A stretch of DNA of 64,000 nt from Rotaria sordida (lineage: Eukaryota; Rotifera; Eurotatoria; Philodinida; Philodinidae), in the NCBI GenBank assembly GCA_905250125.1, contig CAJNOL010000250.1:121700-185699 (forward strand), written 5' to 3'. Position 1 is the stretch's first letter; each line of letters begins with the position of its first letter. Made by a program: the position numbers and the translations under genes. This document shows positions 12,737 to 26,900 of this stretch, piece after piece. The notes beneath the pieces are model-generated. The model did not search any database, was not told the DNA's origin, and saw only the letters and a list, made by a program, of their open reading frames with translations.

Positions 12737-13297
12737 TTTTAAACTCGAATGTAATCTTGTATGTAAAGTAAATGTAAATGTGTTTATTTCTTTTCCTTAT
12801 TCTTCTTCTTATAGTCTATGAATATATATATATATAGACACATGATAAATATTCGATCGAGGGTTTAAAATATAGATTCGTTTTATTTGAATCATCATAT
12901 GATAAAATAGATAGAAAATCAGCTGAATCATAGCGATCATTGTCTATGATAAAACAATCAAAAGATATCTATCTATGTTAGTTTGTTTTGAATGCACATC
13001 ATTTTTTATTATTATACGTATGGTATATATAGGCTTATTTCAACTATAGATATTTTCATTAAAAATCATTCAGTACATTTCAAAAGAGACAAGAACAATG
13101 ATGCTTTAAATTTATTTACACATATGTAAAAAAAAAAGCGCAAAATTCATCAAAAAACAACTTTTTAATATGGAGTTATTTGTTTTGGGAATTATGACAT
13201 ATCGATTGTTTCGTTTTGTTGGTTTACTGAGCTATGTCAAAACACTTAAAATGTTGATAAACTCTTTAATTAGAATAGATTTATTATGTTTTATGTA
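12737..13297. other. Upstream flank of the filament gene
   Basis: No gene seen. It probably includes the 5' UTR and promoter of the minus-strand gene starting at 12736. A (TA)n run lies near 12822-12834. Confidence 0.4.
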
Positions 13298-14350
13298 AGG
13301 TGGCGCTAATCCAAAAGTCGAGGAAAAATTAGATTTCCTTGAATTATACATGAATGGATAGAGTTCACGACGATGGTTACGAATATTTTTTTTAAAACTT
13401 TTTTAGATCGTGTTTTAAAGTAAGAAATTTAGGAAGAAACAAAAATTTCAGCAAAAAGCAAAAAAATAGTGATTTCTCTTGAAAATCAAAGATTGTTTTA
13501 TTTTGCTGAAACTGTTATTTGCGAGCTCAACATAAAAATCTGTGACATCTATATGAGTTTGACGAAATTTGATCGCTGCGATTCAACTTTGTTAGCTTCA
13601 TTAGACTTACTTTTAATCAGACTGGCATGTTCATCTTGCTAATCTATCTTCGTTTTTACGATAAGAGCTCAAACTATTTTTAATATAGCATACGAACTAT
13701 CCGATCAATGAGAAAAAAGTTGTATATCCTTTTAATTTTATGTCTTAGCATTGTTGTGAAAACTCACTTTTCACATAGCAATTGCAAAAAGTAGGATTGC
13801 ATTTTGAAGTTTTTACTGCAAAAAGTTTACTGCGGGATGAAATGGATACAATATTCCGTATTAATATTAAAAAGTTGCATTGAGTAAACTCTATTTTGTC
13901 AAAAAATATTTCTCATCAAAATTTGGCTTATATATCCCATCTGTTGTTTTGTACTCGCTATATAAAAAATAGTTTGAGCTCTTATCGTAGAAAAAAGAGA
14001 TAGATTAGTAGAGTGAACGTGTCAGCCTGATCAAAAGTAAGTCTTGTGAAACTAGCCGAATCGAATTGCAGTAATCAAATTTCATCAAACTAATGTAGAT
14101 ATCACAATTTTTTATGCTGAGCTAAAAAAAAAATAAATTTCAGCGAAGTAGAACAATCTTTGATTTTCAAAAGAAATGGTAGCTTTTTCTTTTTGCTGAA
14201 ATGTTTTGTTTCTGTTTAAATTTCTTACCATAAAGCACGGTCTAAAAGAATTAAAAACTATATATCCTTAATCATCATCGTGAGCTCTACTCATTCATGT
14301 ATAATTCAATGAAATCTAATTTTTGCTCGAGTTTTGCATTAACAGCACTT
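13298..14350. mobile_element. 1.05 kb foldback element with TA flanks
   Basis: The left end reads aggtggcgctaatccaaaag and the reversed right end aagtgctgttaatgcaaaac, each abutting TA (13296-13297 and 14351-14352). The arms run inward for about 390 bp as an imperfect inverted repeat: gataagagctcaaactattt near 13660 mirrors aaatagtttgagctcttatc near 13968. Between them is a loop of about 280 bp. No reading frame of note, so it is non-autonomous. Confidence 0.8.
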
Positions 14351-17300
14351 TATTAATCCAATCAAGATTTTTGTTATTGATGTAAACAACTGGTGAGATT
14401 CTATAATTGATTTTTTCAGAATATTTCTAAACAAACTTTTTTCTCTTTATCGTCTGTTATTGAAGATTATCAAAATAAGAAACGAAAAGAAATTGCGAAC
14501 ACAAATCATGAAATGGTAAAATTGTCATAATTAACACTTTCCATGATTAAGAATAAGAAACAACTCTCGGAGTGTGATGATGTTCATTTCAAAAATACAT
14601 TTTTATTCATTACTTTTGATTTCCTTTGTCGAAATGATTCATCTAATTCTATACTTTATGACCATGAACCTGTCTTCAATTCTTTTTGGATGATTATAAC
14701 TGCGGGCGGCTAATGCCAAAAAAGAATAATTTCGTCAAAAATAGTCGTTTATCGATATTTCTCACTAGAACTATATGGGTGAGTTCCACAGATAGCAGCT
14801 CTTTATATTCTCTAATCAGTTTCATTGCACGTTGAACAGAATGCTACGAAGATATTTGTTTGATTTGTACAAACATATCCTTTTAAAATCTAAAATTTTT
14901 ACATTAAAATGTCATTTGCATCGTGTTCTTGCTTTTCATAGATAGATCAAAATAATTGCAAACAAACATTGCACTGAAGTCCATCTATCAATACATAGAC
15001 TCCCATTTTCGAAGTTGATTACTCAAAATTTTCATGAGAGATTCAATGTAATATGAGAGACTTGAAGAATCTGTATTTCATGAGGAATATCTCGTAATAC
15101 TAATCCTTGGTACTTCGGATCTGATACATTCATTGTGACCTATAGATTTCTGATAATCAAAGAAGATCTATAAAGCCAGAAACGAATACAGATCATAGAG
15201 CAATAGTATGAGGAGAGATAAGCCGTGATCTAGATAGAAACTAAAAATTCATGGTTTCGCAATATTATACTTATGAATCAACATTTTCAGGCGAAGTATT
15301 ATGTTTGAAGTGATAGTTTGGATGTATGAAAGACTAGTCAAATAAGTATATCCTTAAGATAATGTAGGTCTTTATGTGTTTCATGCTGAACTATGATGTT
15401 CACGTATTTTCTACTACTGACACTGTAAATCATAATAGGATGTTATGCGGATGTTGGCCTCTCTACAATGACAAGGAATCGAGAAATTAATTTTTTGTAG
15501 CCTATATGTCATCGATAAAGTACAGCTTACAAAAACTTTCATCTCTCAGTATTTAATGTTATGAAAAAAACCAGCATCCCACTACTATGCTAATATGATC
15601 CACAGCACCAATGATAAAAAACATACGAACATAAACGTACAGCATGAAATATATAGATACTGATATCTTTTTAGAGGTATGCTACTATTACTAAAATCTC
15701 CATATGCACAAAATATCATTTCAAACACGATACTTCAATGAAAATATTCTTACCAAGGTTGTTTTATTGCGACATGTCAAGGACGGCAACACAAAAAGCA
15801 ATCCAAGCTGCCATTGTGATAGTTTAGTATTTTAAAAAGTATCTAGTTTTTTTTTTACATGATTGAAATTCATTCATTTTATTCATTAATTATTATTAGA
15901 AACCTAGCTTTTTCTAAAGATTTGATTTCATTGACAACGAGCAACAATATCTTTTGACGAGTTGTATTATATTTGCACAAGGATCACGTAAACCACATAA
16001 AATAAAGCAAATAAACTGCTTTGATATTCACTAGGAAGTAGTGATCATGATATGGATTAGTGAAGCAAAAACTAAATGTTACTTCTACCTATGATATTGA
16101 GAAGGTACCTTGTTGATTTGAATTTTCGACATTCGTTTATCCGATAATGTCAATGTACATCGAGCAACTCGTTGAAAGTTTCATAAGTCTTTTTTGAGAA
16201 GAAAAGAATTTTCATTTTGTATATACTCGTACCATTTATTGGTAATGACAATAGGTTGGAGATTCTTCTACAATGATAGAGGAGAACACCCTGTACATTA
16301 TTAGTAGCGAATGTTTTTTTCGTAATATATTTCTTTTACTTATGAAGTTGGATAAATTTCGAAACTTTTTCTTGTCTATATATTATTATTTCTAACAGAG
16401 CTCAGGTTGCTTAGTGATTGTAAGAGGAATATTTTCCCCATTTGTAGAATGCAATATCCTCTATTAATCTGTGCAAGAACAACGAACCAATCTTATATTA
16501 TTGATGAGAAAAGTTAGTTTTACTTTTTTCGTGTCAAATGTATGCAGTTGTCCAATTTCTGTTGAGCCTAACGTTTTGATCCAATAGTCCTATACGAGGC
16601 AATAGAAAACGTCGATCGAGACAGTCGAAAAACAAATAGAAGATATGCATCTGTAAGTCGGATTTGAAAATAGTTTGACAGTTAGATAGAGAAAATATTG
16701 TTCTACCTGTCTTTCAAAAGTTGCGCATGCATAATGGAAAATAAAAAAAGTTATATGCGTTGCAAATGAAGTCATCAAAAATTTGTATAGAATCGTTTCA
16801 CTCTACCCTATATATTCCATGATCAATATAACTTTGTAGAGAAAAATCAGGCATGAATCGATCACATCAATATGTTTTCACCGAGAAAGTTCTTTTTTTT
16901 TCTGTTCTACCACGACCAGTGATCGATTTGTTTCTTAGTCATAGGATGCGGAGAGAGGATGTAGCTGCGGTGGAATCGATAACACTGACCAAGACTCACA
17001 CCATATCCGCATCCGCGATAGCTAGAACAAAATGAACTTTGGTTTCTTGTTTATTTATGCTGTTTTTCCGATATTTCACTTTTACACCGATGTATTGGTG
17101 AACACTACTAAGCATCGAACTAAACATGATTATACAAGAGAAAGACTAATAGTACCTCTTGATGATATCTTGACCTTTTTTTTTCAATGTTTTCATATGA
17201 TTGGATGGGTGTACCTGTGAAAGTTTCTCTTTAACTACCTCTAACCAGTCATCCAGCCACTCTCAAATGCTTGAGCTTGTTACAACAACTCAGCAATGTA

Positions 17301-18305
17301 GGCAGTTCTTACATTTTCCCATTTCTTCGTTTTAATATTACTAGAGGTAAGACTTTTGAATGTTGTTTCAATTCGAAAATATTTCTTGCATATGAAGAAA
17401 TCTTGGTCAATTATACTATTAATAATCTTTTTCAGTCTCATCCATCTTTTATTTAAAAGTATTTCCGTGCTCCAAATGACAGAAGTCATAGATTTCTCGT
17501 TGAAGTAGTACCCTTTTGGTAGTGTGACACGACGAAGCAAGTAAGACTTTCTTGTTTACCAACACTGCCAATTTAATCGAAAGAAGTTTTGAATGGTTCT
17601 GTTTCAAATGAGAGATTTAGACTTATTGAGAATAGACTTCTTTTTGTGATGTCCGTTCTATTTTTTACTATAATACATTTCCACCAGAATAAATATCGGT
17701 ATCTAGTGAAATGTTTTCATCCAGTTCAGTATACGTTCATAATAACTGTTTCATGTTATTCATATGTCCAGTAGAAGAACATGAAAAAAGAGCTGTTCTC
17801 GTGTTACATAGGCAAAGATGCTGGACATGATATTACACTTTTATCCTTTGTTTTTTCATTCACTCTTTAACCTTCATTCTTCTATCTTTATTCAGTTTTC
17901 AGTTCATTTTAACGATTCCAGGATCATTGTTCAGCTATAATGACACTTTCATTTTTGTCAACGTTGTTTGTATAATAGCACTCATTTCTCTAGGTTTTCC
18001 ACTTTCACCTGTTCTTAAATATACCAATCCTTGAATTTTCTTATTACCTCTTATCAACTGTCCTCTGTTCTTTGTTTCTTATTGATTTTCTGAGGTGATA
18101 TTCCATATTTATAATAAAATATATGGTCAACTGATGCCACCTACTGCATAAGATGACTATTTATACTTCTCTCTTAATATATTCATGATATTTCAAGTCA
18201 CGATTGAAGTAGACTTTTGACGTTTTTAAATGTATGAATAGGATGTATGCACGCGTGATATGTTGAGTCAAAGTCGCAAACCTTGAAGTTTTTGCATACA
18301 AAATA
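14351..18305. other. Gene-poor stretch of about 4 kb
   Basis: No gene can be supported. Short frames (16590-16778, 16853-17220, 17271-17774) have no recognised motif and no consistent splice partners. A minus-strand segment at 15765-15823 looks like a signal-peptide exon with a GTAAGA donor but contains a TAA. Confidence 0.5.
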
Positions 18306-20157
18306 CAGTCAATGTCCCTAATAACAACACTAAAAAAATTTTCTTCCTTGTTCGACTCGGTTCTCAGCTATTTTACACTCGACTGAAAATACTTTCATAT
18401 ATGCATAATCTATGGAGTTTCCTCTTTCAAATGGTATAACAGCGGTCTTTCTCTGAAATGTAATGGCGGAGAAATCAGCGGTCTACGATAACGAACTGCT
18501 ACTGTTGTTATTAGGGACAGTTTCCCTAATAACAACACTCAGCTATTTTTTGTCCCTAGTAACAACACTTAAGCAAAATTTAAGCCAAATCAGACTTTTT
18601 AAGAGAAAAAACTTTTTTTTACGCGTTTTCTTTGAAAAACAAGCAGAGACTCCGCTGACAACTTTGTAGAGCATGTCAAACTCTATCTAAATCTAAAGGT
18701 TCATGAGAAAAAAAATTTCCTTTAATGAGATATAAAATCTAAAAGGAACATGTCTAACAGTGTCCAAAAAATAGGTGACCCTAATAACAACACCAAGCTA
18801 ATTTTTGTCCCTAATAACAACACCTCCACCGAAATTGGTGTATGAGTGTGCATAAAACAAAAACTAATTTCCATTTTAATAGCTTGATGGATTGTGATCG
18901 TTTTTCACAACTTTATTTCATTTTTCATGATAGGTCGATTTTTTGTGCCTGGGGTACCCCTCAGGTATTCGAAAAAATATTTTTGTTCTCGTTTGAGTTC
19001 TCACATTTATAAATCGATAGAACTCAGTGTTCTGATTACGAATGTTATGTTATTTTTTCAAAATTCATCGAGTAATAAGAAAAATCTAGACCATTCAAGA
19101 CAGGCATAAAAATCAGTTTTTGGCTTATAAGACCATTATTATCCGTCTAAAACACGTTGGAAATAGGCTCATTCGACGCAGAAGTTTTTTCTCTATCAGA
19201 ATATATATAAGGCTTTAGGAAACAATTATGTTTTTCAATCGATAATTATTGAATACCGAGCCTAATGGTGCTCTATAGTCCCCAACAGTGTTTTTTTGAC
19301 CTCTTTTTTATTCTTAAATTTCAAGTCGAAAATAGTTTTACGAGAAAGAGCTCATTGAATTATGTTTGTGGTAAAAAAATCTCGATGATGTACCTGAGTA
19401 AACTATATTCCCACAAGCTGGAAAAAATCATAGTAAATGACCATAGAGACCCATTGGACCCGGTATTCGATAATTATCGATTGAAAAACATAATTGTTTC
19501 CTAAAGCCTTATATATATTCTGATAGAGAAAAAACTTCTGCGTCGAATGAGCCTATTTCCAACGTGTTTTAGACCGATAATAATGGTCTTATAAGCCAAA
19601 AACTGATTTTTATGCCTGTCTTGAATGGTCTAGATTTTTCTTATTACTCGATGAATTTTGAAAAATAACATAACATTCGTAATCAGAACACTGAGTTCTA
19701 TCGATTTATAAATGTGAGAACTCAAACGAGAACAAAAATATTTTTTCGAATACCTGAGGGGTACCCCAGGCACAAAAAATCGACCTATCATGAAAAATGA
19801 AATAAAGTTGTGAAAAATGATCACAATCCATCAAGCTATTAAAATGGAAATTAGTTTTTGTTTTATGCACACTCATACACCAATTTCGGTGGAGGTGTTG
19901 TTATTAGGGACAAAAATTAGCTGAGTGTTGTTATTAGGGAAACTGTCCCTAATAACAACAGTAGCAGTTCGTTATCGTAGACCGCTGATTTCTCCGCCAT
20001 TACATTTCAGAGAAAGACCGCTGTTATACCATTTGAAAGAGGAAACTCCATAGATTATGCATATATGAAAGTATTTTCAGTCGAGTGTAAAATAGCTGAG
20101 AACCGAGTCGAACAAGGAAGAAAATTTTTTTAGTGTTGTTATTAGGGACATTGACTG
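18306..20157. mobile_element. 1.85 kb foldback element with near-identical arms
   Basis: Both ends read cagtcaatgtccctaataac outward-in and are flanked by TA (18304-18305, 20158-20159). The right arm (about 19458-20157) matches the left arm (18306-19266) almost base for base; I see only a few single-base differences. The left arm carries about 250 bp more, bounded by copies of the 15-mer gtccctaataacaac. That 15-mer or a near variant occurs about nine times in the element, in both orientations, like subterminal transposase-binding repeats. The central loop (about 190 bp) has a 79-codon frame with no recognised domain. The high arm identity implies recent insertion or gene conversion. Confidence 0.88.
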
Positions 20158-20438
20158 TATTCATAACTTTAAATGGATCTGCCTAAACTCTACTTCTAAC
20201 GTAAGTCGAAATGCTATATTAGAAGATAATTCCAGAGGACTTCATGCAGTTAGTAACAAAATTTTAACTTACGGCTCTTCATAAGGTAAATACATCAAAC
20301 AACTTTCGTTGAGACAGTCACGATATGTTAATTGTTTCTTTTTCTAAAATATTCGAAAAAGCTGTCTAAATGGTATCTTAACATGCCTCAAGACACGTAT
20401 ATTAACTGTTGTCTTGTCTTTACATATAATGTCATCTA

Positions 20439-20594
20439 CAAGTACTCCCGGAAACTCAATTAAGTACCAGTACAGAAGATATAGGAGACATTTGGGATAT
20501 TAGAAATACTGCATTAACACACGCAATAACATTCACATTCTATATCTCAAATATCTCCTATGCTAGTACTTAATTGAGTTTCCAAGGACATACT
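20439..20594. mobile_element. Small foldback MITE, about 155 bp
   Basis: The left arm contains ggaaactcaattaagtacca, then agatataggagacatttggg. The reversed right arm contains ggaaactcaattaagtacta, then ggagatatttgagatat. The ends (agtactcccggaaact / agtatgtccttggaaact) are imperfect. Non-coding. Confidence 0.7.
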
Positions 20595-20981
20595 GAAAAA
20601 AAACATCTAATCTGTCTTTAGTTGAAATTTCTCAAGCAAGTTGACGTAGGTGAACAGTCTTAAATCGTAAAGATGACAGACTCGTCTCTCTTGGAAACAA
20701 GAAGGTATGTACAGGTATTATTCTTATTCTGATGTGTTAACGGAAGAAATAGTCATTGAGGCATAAAACAGAGGAACATACCACCAAGTAGAGAATGGAT
20801 GGTCTCAGTTCTTCGTGGAAAATTATCTGAAAGAATACAAAAAAGACACGTTTATACGGTCAAAGCTATTTTCACCGTGGCGGACTTCCTTCTTAAAAAC
20901 AATCTCTAGTTACCTGCCTGACAGCAGTGCAAGTTAAATCTATTGTATTATAGTCAGCTGCCAAATACTGGATTTCGCTTT
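20595..20981. other. Upstream flank of the neprilysin-like gene
   Basis: No separate gene seen. A tatag acceptor-like site at 20949-20953 lies 29 bp before the chosen ATG, so a 5' UTR intron or trans-splice acceptor is possible. Confidence 0.4.
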
Positions 20982-23900
20982 ATGACACCTGCCAAACTAC
21001 TCGGATCCCTTGTTGGAATTTTTGTCATATCTACAATTGTGTTCAGTACACTTTATGGCGTCGAGAAAACCAGAAAAATAACAACAACAGTAGAAAGAGC
21101 TTTACCATTCACAACAACTACAAACGGTATTTTTCCTATTTAAAAATGAAATCTTATGGTTGTGTGATTTTGTTTAATTAAGATGTATGCTTGACCCCGT
21201 ATTGTGTTAAAGCAGGTATATATCCTTTTCTAAGAAAGTCAATGAAATATAATCATCTACTTTCTAGCCAACTATCTACTTGAAAGTATTGATGAAACTG
21301 TCGAACCGTGCGAAGATTTTTTCCATTTTTCCTGTGGAACATGGATTAAAAATACAAGAATACCAGATGATGGTAAGAAGAAACTTCTCTTTCATATTAA
21401 TAGAAATTTTTTATTTATTGGTTTGTTCTAGTAAGCGCACAGAGTAATTTCAATTTGTTACGAACCCAATTGGATTATAATGTTGTCGGTATGCATAAAA
21501 GGAATTTATTTAGAATTGTTTCTCTATTAATATCATAGATCTCCTATCATCGCCGCCTGCGAATGATGCCAACGAGCCCAAAGCTGTTGTCAATGCTCGT
21601 CGCTTTTACAATTCCTGCATAGATGACACAGAAATTGAGACTAATGGTGTTAATACTATTCTTTTATTGGTCAACACAGAATTTGGTGGTTGGCCCATAC
21701 TTCAAGGTTCATCATGGGATAATTCAACATTTGATCTACCAGATCTCTTGTTTCAATTGCGAAAATATTACAGTAATATTATCTACCGAGTAGACACAGC
21801 AGTCAATGAAGAAAATTCAACAGTGCACAACATTGAAGTACGTCTAACGATCGATCAACATAGATGTAGGCATAGGACTGTCGAAATATTCAAATGGTAA
21901 TCGAGCCAATTAATGTGCTAATTGACTCACTTGAGCTGGCTGTTTTTTTGAGGGCCATAGTTGGAATTTTATAGAAAATCTCTGGTGTCTATTTGTGTTC
22001 TAGAAAGGCGTCTAGAAACAAAAAACATATATCTCCAACGGACCAGAGAGCACAAGACTAGCGATTGGCCCACTGAGTTTTCTTCGACAGATCGTTCTAG
22101 AAACTATATAGATTCATAATTTAAATACTAACTTATTTTTCTGCCTTTTTACAATATCCGTGTTTTAGACCACGACCCTATATATGCATATATGCATATA
22201 TGTATATGTATATATGACTTATGCCATATGAAATCACTTCAAACCTTAGCAAAACTGTCTCACTATCAATACATGTCAATTTCGTTAAGAGTCGACAAGA
22301 ATATCAGCATAATAGACATTCGATAGCTTCTCAAATTATAAAACATCCATCATTCATATATAATATCTTCAGAAAAGAAAAATACTTGCTCGTGGTTTTT
22401 CTACTATGGCTAGGGAACAGATAGGCCCAAAAAAAACACCAAATGTTATGGTTCATCATACTGATCACTACAACTATGGTCAAAACTATGATAAAATGGC
22501 ATGAATTGTGAATCATTCTCTCGATTATTTGTAATATATCTCGAGAATCGAAAAAAATCAGTTTTTCATCTTGTTCATAGTAGTCAAGAGCACTTAGACT
22601 TTCAAAATAATATGAAATAGCAGGGACAGCATGACATGAACTAGTGCTAGTTATCGTGTTGATCATCATGATTCCAAAGATAATAATGAAGAAAACATGG
22701 AATAATGGTATATCTTTCATTTAAAAGAGCAGTATGCTTAACCTTTTAAAATACGTAAATAAGTAATCCTGTCTGATCGGTAGATTAAGATCTATGTATT
22801 ATATTCGATATAAAAATGCTATTTATAGTTGCCTGTATGGATCTTGGACTGTAACAGATTTACATGATATTTTTTCGATGGAATCTTGATAAAAGTTACA
22901 AATTGTAAAAAAAATTGTTAGTTTAGTCACTTATAAGGCTGATGGTTGTCTGGACAGGATTTAAGTGAGCTAGGATTTCCCTGAAATTTAGAAATAGTGC
23001 GCCAAAAACTCGCAAAATCCAATACTCGTATGAAATGTGGCACGTGTTCTCTCTTGTCTTAGATACGCACATAGTGATGAGAACTGTAGTTTTGATTATT
23101 CACAGTACACCTAGTTTTTCTATCACCTACTAAATATCTAAAGTATTCGAGGTATACCCTACTTTGAAGCCAGCTTAACGTTCCTTTTAAGCGAATATAT
23201 TATACAGTTGCACAAATCCATGCACACTCTGATTTCACGGGCTTACGTATAGTACAGATACATAGAAATTCAATAACGACTAACGTCTTTATGTTTAGAT
23301 ATCCTTGAGACAGTCATCGATCAAGAGCATATTTTACGCTTTTTTTACCATTACTGCCAGCATATCAGAAATTCTTGACATAATAACTAGCACTAGTTCA
23401 TGTCATATTATGTGTCTGACTACCCACAAACTACATAGAAAAATATCACGCACAGATATTCTTGTTGATCGTAGTCAAAGTGGTTGACATAATGATCTTT
23501 GCTATTTCATATCATGCTTGGAAGCCTAAGTACCCTCTATCATTACTAAAAAGATGAAAAATAGATATTCTTCCATTCTCGAGATATATTACAAATAATC
23601 GAGGGAATGATTTGCAACTCATGTCCTTTTATCATAATTTCGACCATAGCTATAGTGATCAGTATGATGAACCATGCCATTTGCCGTTATTTTCTGGGCC
23701 TATCTGTTTCTTAGTTATATCGAAAAAATCACGAGCAGATATTTTGCTTATCTCAAAATATTGTCAAAATAATGATCCAAAATAGTGATTTTTGTCTCAT
23801 TTTGACTAATGATATAAGGATTGCCAGACTGACCAGCCTAGAAACCTTGACACATTTGGATCGTTGTAAAAATGTAGCTTATCTCTAACTGCAGTAGAAA

Positions 23901-26900
23901 AAAACTCATGAAAAAGTGTTCTGCTTTTCTCAAGATATTATCGAGATATGAGATGCAAACATGACGTATACGAGTGATAGATGCTTTATAATTTGATAAA
24001 TTGTCAAATGTCTATTATGCTAATATTCTCGTCGACTCTTAACGAATTTGACATGTCTTGATAGTGAGATAGATTTGCTAAGGTTTGAAGTGATTTCATA
24101 TGACATAAGTCATATATGTATATGCATATATGGAGCCGTAATTTAAAAAGTGGATATTGTAAAAAAGCAGAAAAATAGTATATAAATTATGAATCTATAT
24201 AGTTTCCAGAACGATCTGTTGAAGAAAATTCAGTGAGCCAATTTCTGGTCTTATGTGTCCCCATCCTTTCTCAAGAGATCAAACTTTACTGGGTGTTGAA
24301 GAGCTTCTGATTGTGCATTGTTCAAGTTTTTTGAATAGATCATCAGCACTACATTCACATGGAGACAATTGTTTCTGTCAACAATATCGGATATGTCGTC
24401 TAGACTTAAACCTAAATATGAATAGTTGATACTAACTACACATTTAGTGTATTAGAGAATTAAGTTAGTGTCTTATTCACAGAAATTCGATGGTATTTTC
24501 ATGTCACTAAAAATACAGATCCTATTAACCATTATAGGTTGGACAAAGTAATCTTGCACTAGGGCAAAAGCAATACTATGCCAGCGAGACCAATGTCACG
24601 ATTGCTTATCGACAGCTAATACGCGAATTGGCTAATGCATTAGGAAATGACACATCAATGATTGATCAGGATGTAAATGATATATTTGAGTTTGAAAAGA
24701 ATATTGCAAAGGTAATCAATATCTTTTTTTTTCTCATGTATACACTAATTCCACTAAACTTGTTCTGCATAGTATCATTGGACAAATGACGAACAACGAG
24801 CACGCTTTAATGAAACTGTTCGAACTACAGTCGGCAATCTATCATTCACATTCAATACCACAGTCAGTTTCTCTTTGCTTTTTCTCTTTTATCTTCTTTT
24901 CTGTACTATCTTGTCTTGATATAGTTTGATTTTACTGATTATGTTCGTCGTTGCTATCTATTAGGCAACGTGACTTTACAAGACACGGACATTGTAGCCG
25001 TTAGTGAAGTCGAGTATTTGAATAATATATCATTGATTCTTAAGCAAGCTTCACCACGCACCATACAGAATTACATAGTTTGGCGTTTCATAATGGGCGC
25101 AACTTCACTAATGTCACAACAGATTCGAAATATCAGACAACGATTCGATCGAATCTTTCATGGTACGAATGCCGAACGGCCACGTGACGTAGAATGTGGA
25201 AGTTTGACCAATGCTTATATGGGTTTTGCTGTCTCAAAACTCTACATTAAAAAATATTTTGATGAAAATGCTCTCAATGAGGTTTGTTCAAACGTATATC
25301 GTGTTTTTTAATATTTTGGTATTTTTAAAGTCTATTGAAATGATAAACAATATTCAAAATACTTTTCTCGAAATGCTCAATGAATCTACTTGGATGGATG
25401 CTGAATCGAAAGTAAAAGCCATCGAGAAGGTAAATCTAGAAAATCAATGGAGATCAAAACAAAAGTATTAGTATATAGGCCAAAACTATGAATCAACATA
25501 TCGGTTATCCTGACTATCTGGGTAGCGATAATAATACAAAACTTGAAAACGATTATGCTGAGGTAAGTAATGTGATGAATGTTGAACTATATATGAGATC
25601 CTGTCACGTTGACTTCGCTATAGACTATCATAAATGTATTATGAAATTTCTCTATTACAATTGTAAAATTGTTCTGAGTCCTATAGGAACTGCTCTGATA
25701 AACGTTTTCAATCGAGAAATGAACTTCTCTTTTATAGCGTGTGTTTCTTTTAATATAGTACAACTTCAATTCATCCTACATTAGAAACGCTCTCAAAATA
25801 CTTGAAATAAATGTCAAGAAAAGTTTTCAACTACTGCGAAAACCCGTCGACAAAAACGGATGGGGTGACTACTCTGCACCCAGTGTTGTCAATGCCTTTT
25901 ATGAACCATCGAAAAATCAAATTAGTATGTTTATTGATCTTTCATATTACCTTTATACTGTATACAAGTATTATTCTGATACTTCAGGTTTCCCAGCTGG
26001 TATTTTACAAACTCCCTTCTTTAATAAAGATGCACCCAAGTAATTATTCTTTCTGTATTGTCTTGTAATTGATTCAACTATTCTATTTATCATCTAGGTA
26101 TCTCAATTATGGTGGTAAGCATTAAAGTTTGAATGTATATAATCGCAGCACAGCCGAAAATTTTCCTACAAAATATTTGACATTCTTTTATGCATTCAAA
26201 TAAAACGGATAATAGTGAAAAATAGTGTATTACAATCGTTCACATGAATATTGAAAAGACTTGGGAGGTTAAAAGACAAACAGAATTTGTTTTAGAGAAG
26301 ACAAGAAATGTTATTAAATAGAATACGTTATATTAAAAAACCTTCTTTTTTTTCTACAAAAATGTATAGGCTGAAATCAAATATTTTTATTATAAATTGT
26401 TAATGCACAGTAACGACTTCTCTAAATTTTATTGCAAGAAAAATTCTGATTTTTTCCTGAGTTTCACATTTCAGCAGAAAGAAAAAGACAAATATTTTGT
26501 TTAAAAAAATATTTAGTCCATGATGTTTTATGTTCATTGGAAAACTCAATCGGGATTTTTTTATCACATGTGCTAATTTAGGTATCGGGGTCATTATTGG
26601 GCACGAGATTACACATGGATTTGATGATACTGGTCGGCAATTCGACAAAGATGGCAATAGAATTCCATGGTGGACGGATGAAACAATCAAAAAGTTTAAC
26701 GAGCGCAAAACATGTATTATCAATCAGTACAGCAACTATACAGTGACACAGATCAATATGAAAGTCAGTTTTCCATTTTAAAATTGTTAAATTGAATAAA
26801 TTACTGTTATTTTTATCTTTCATTAGGGAGATGGAAATCTAACACAAGGCGAAGATATTGCTGACAATGGTGGCCTTAGAGAAGCATTTTTTGTAAGTAT

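Noticed and set aside
15765-15823. Minus-strand signal-peptide-like exon (MAAWIAFCVAVLDMSQ) with a GTAAGA donor
   Set aside because: In-frame TAA before the donor and no downstream exon found.
18894-19824. Matching peptides in two opposite frames (18894-19109 plus, 19630-19824 minus)
   Set aside because: They match only because both are arms of the same inverted repeat; no domain.
25587-26068. Frames overlapping the neprilysin gene around exons 10-12
   Set aside because: They are shadows; the M13 frame continues correctly through exons 11 and 12.
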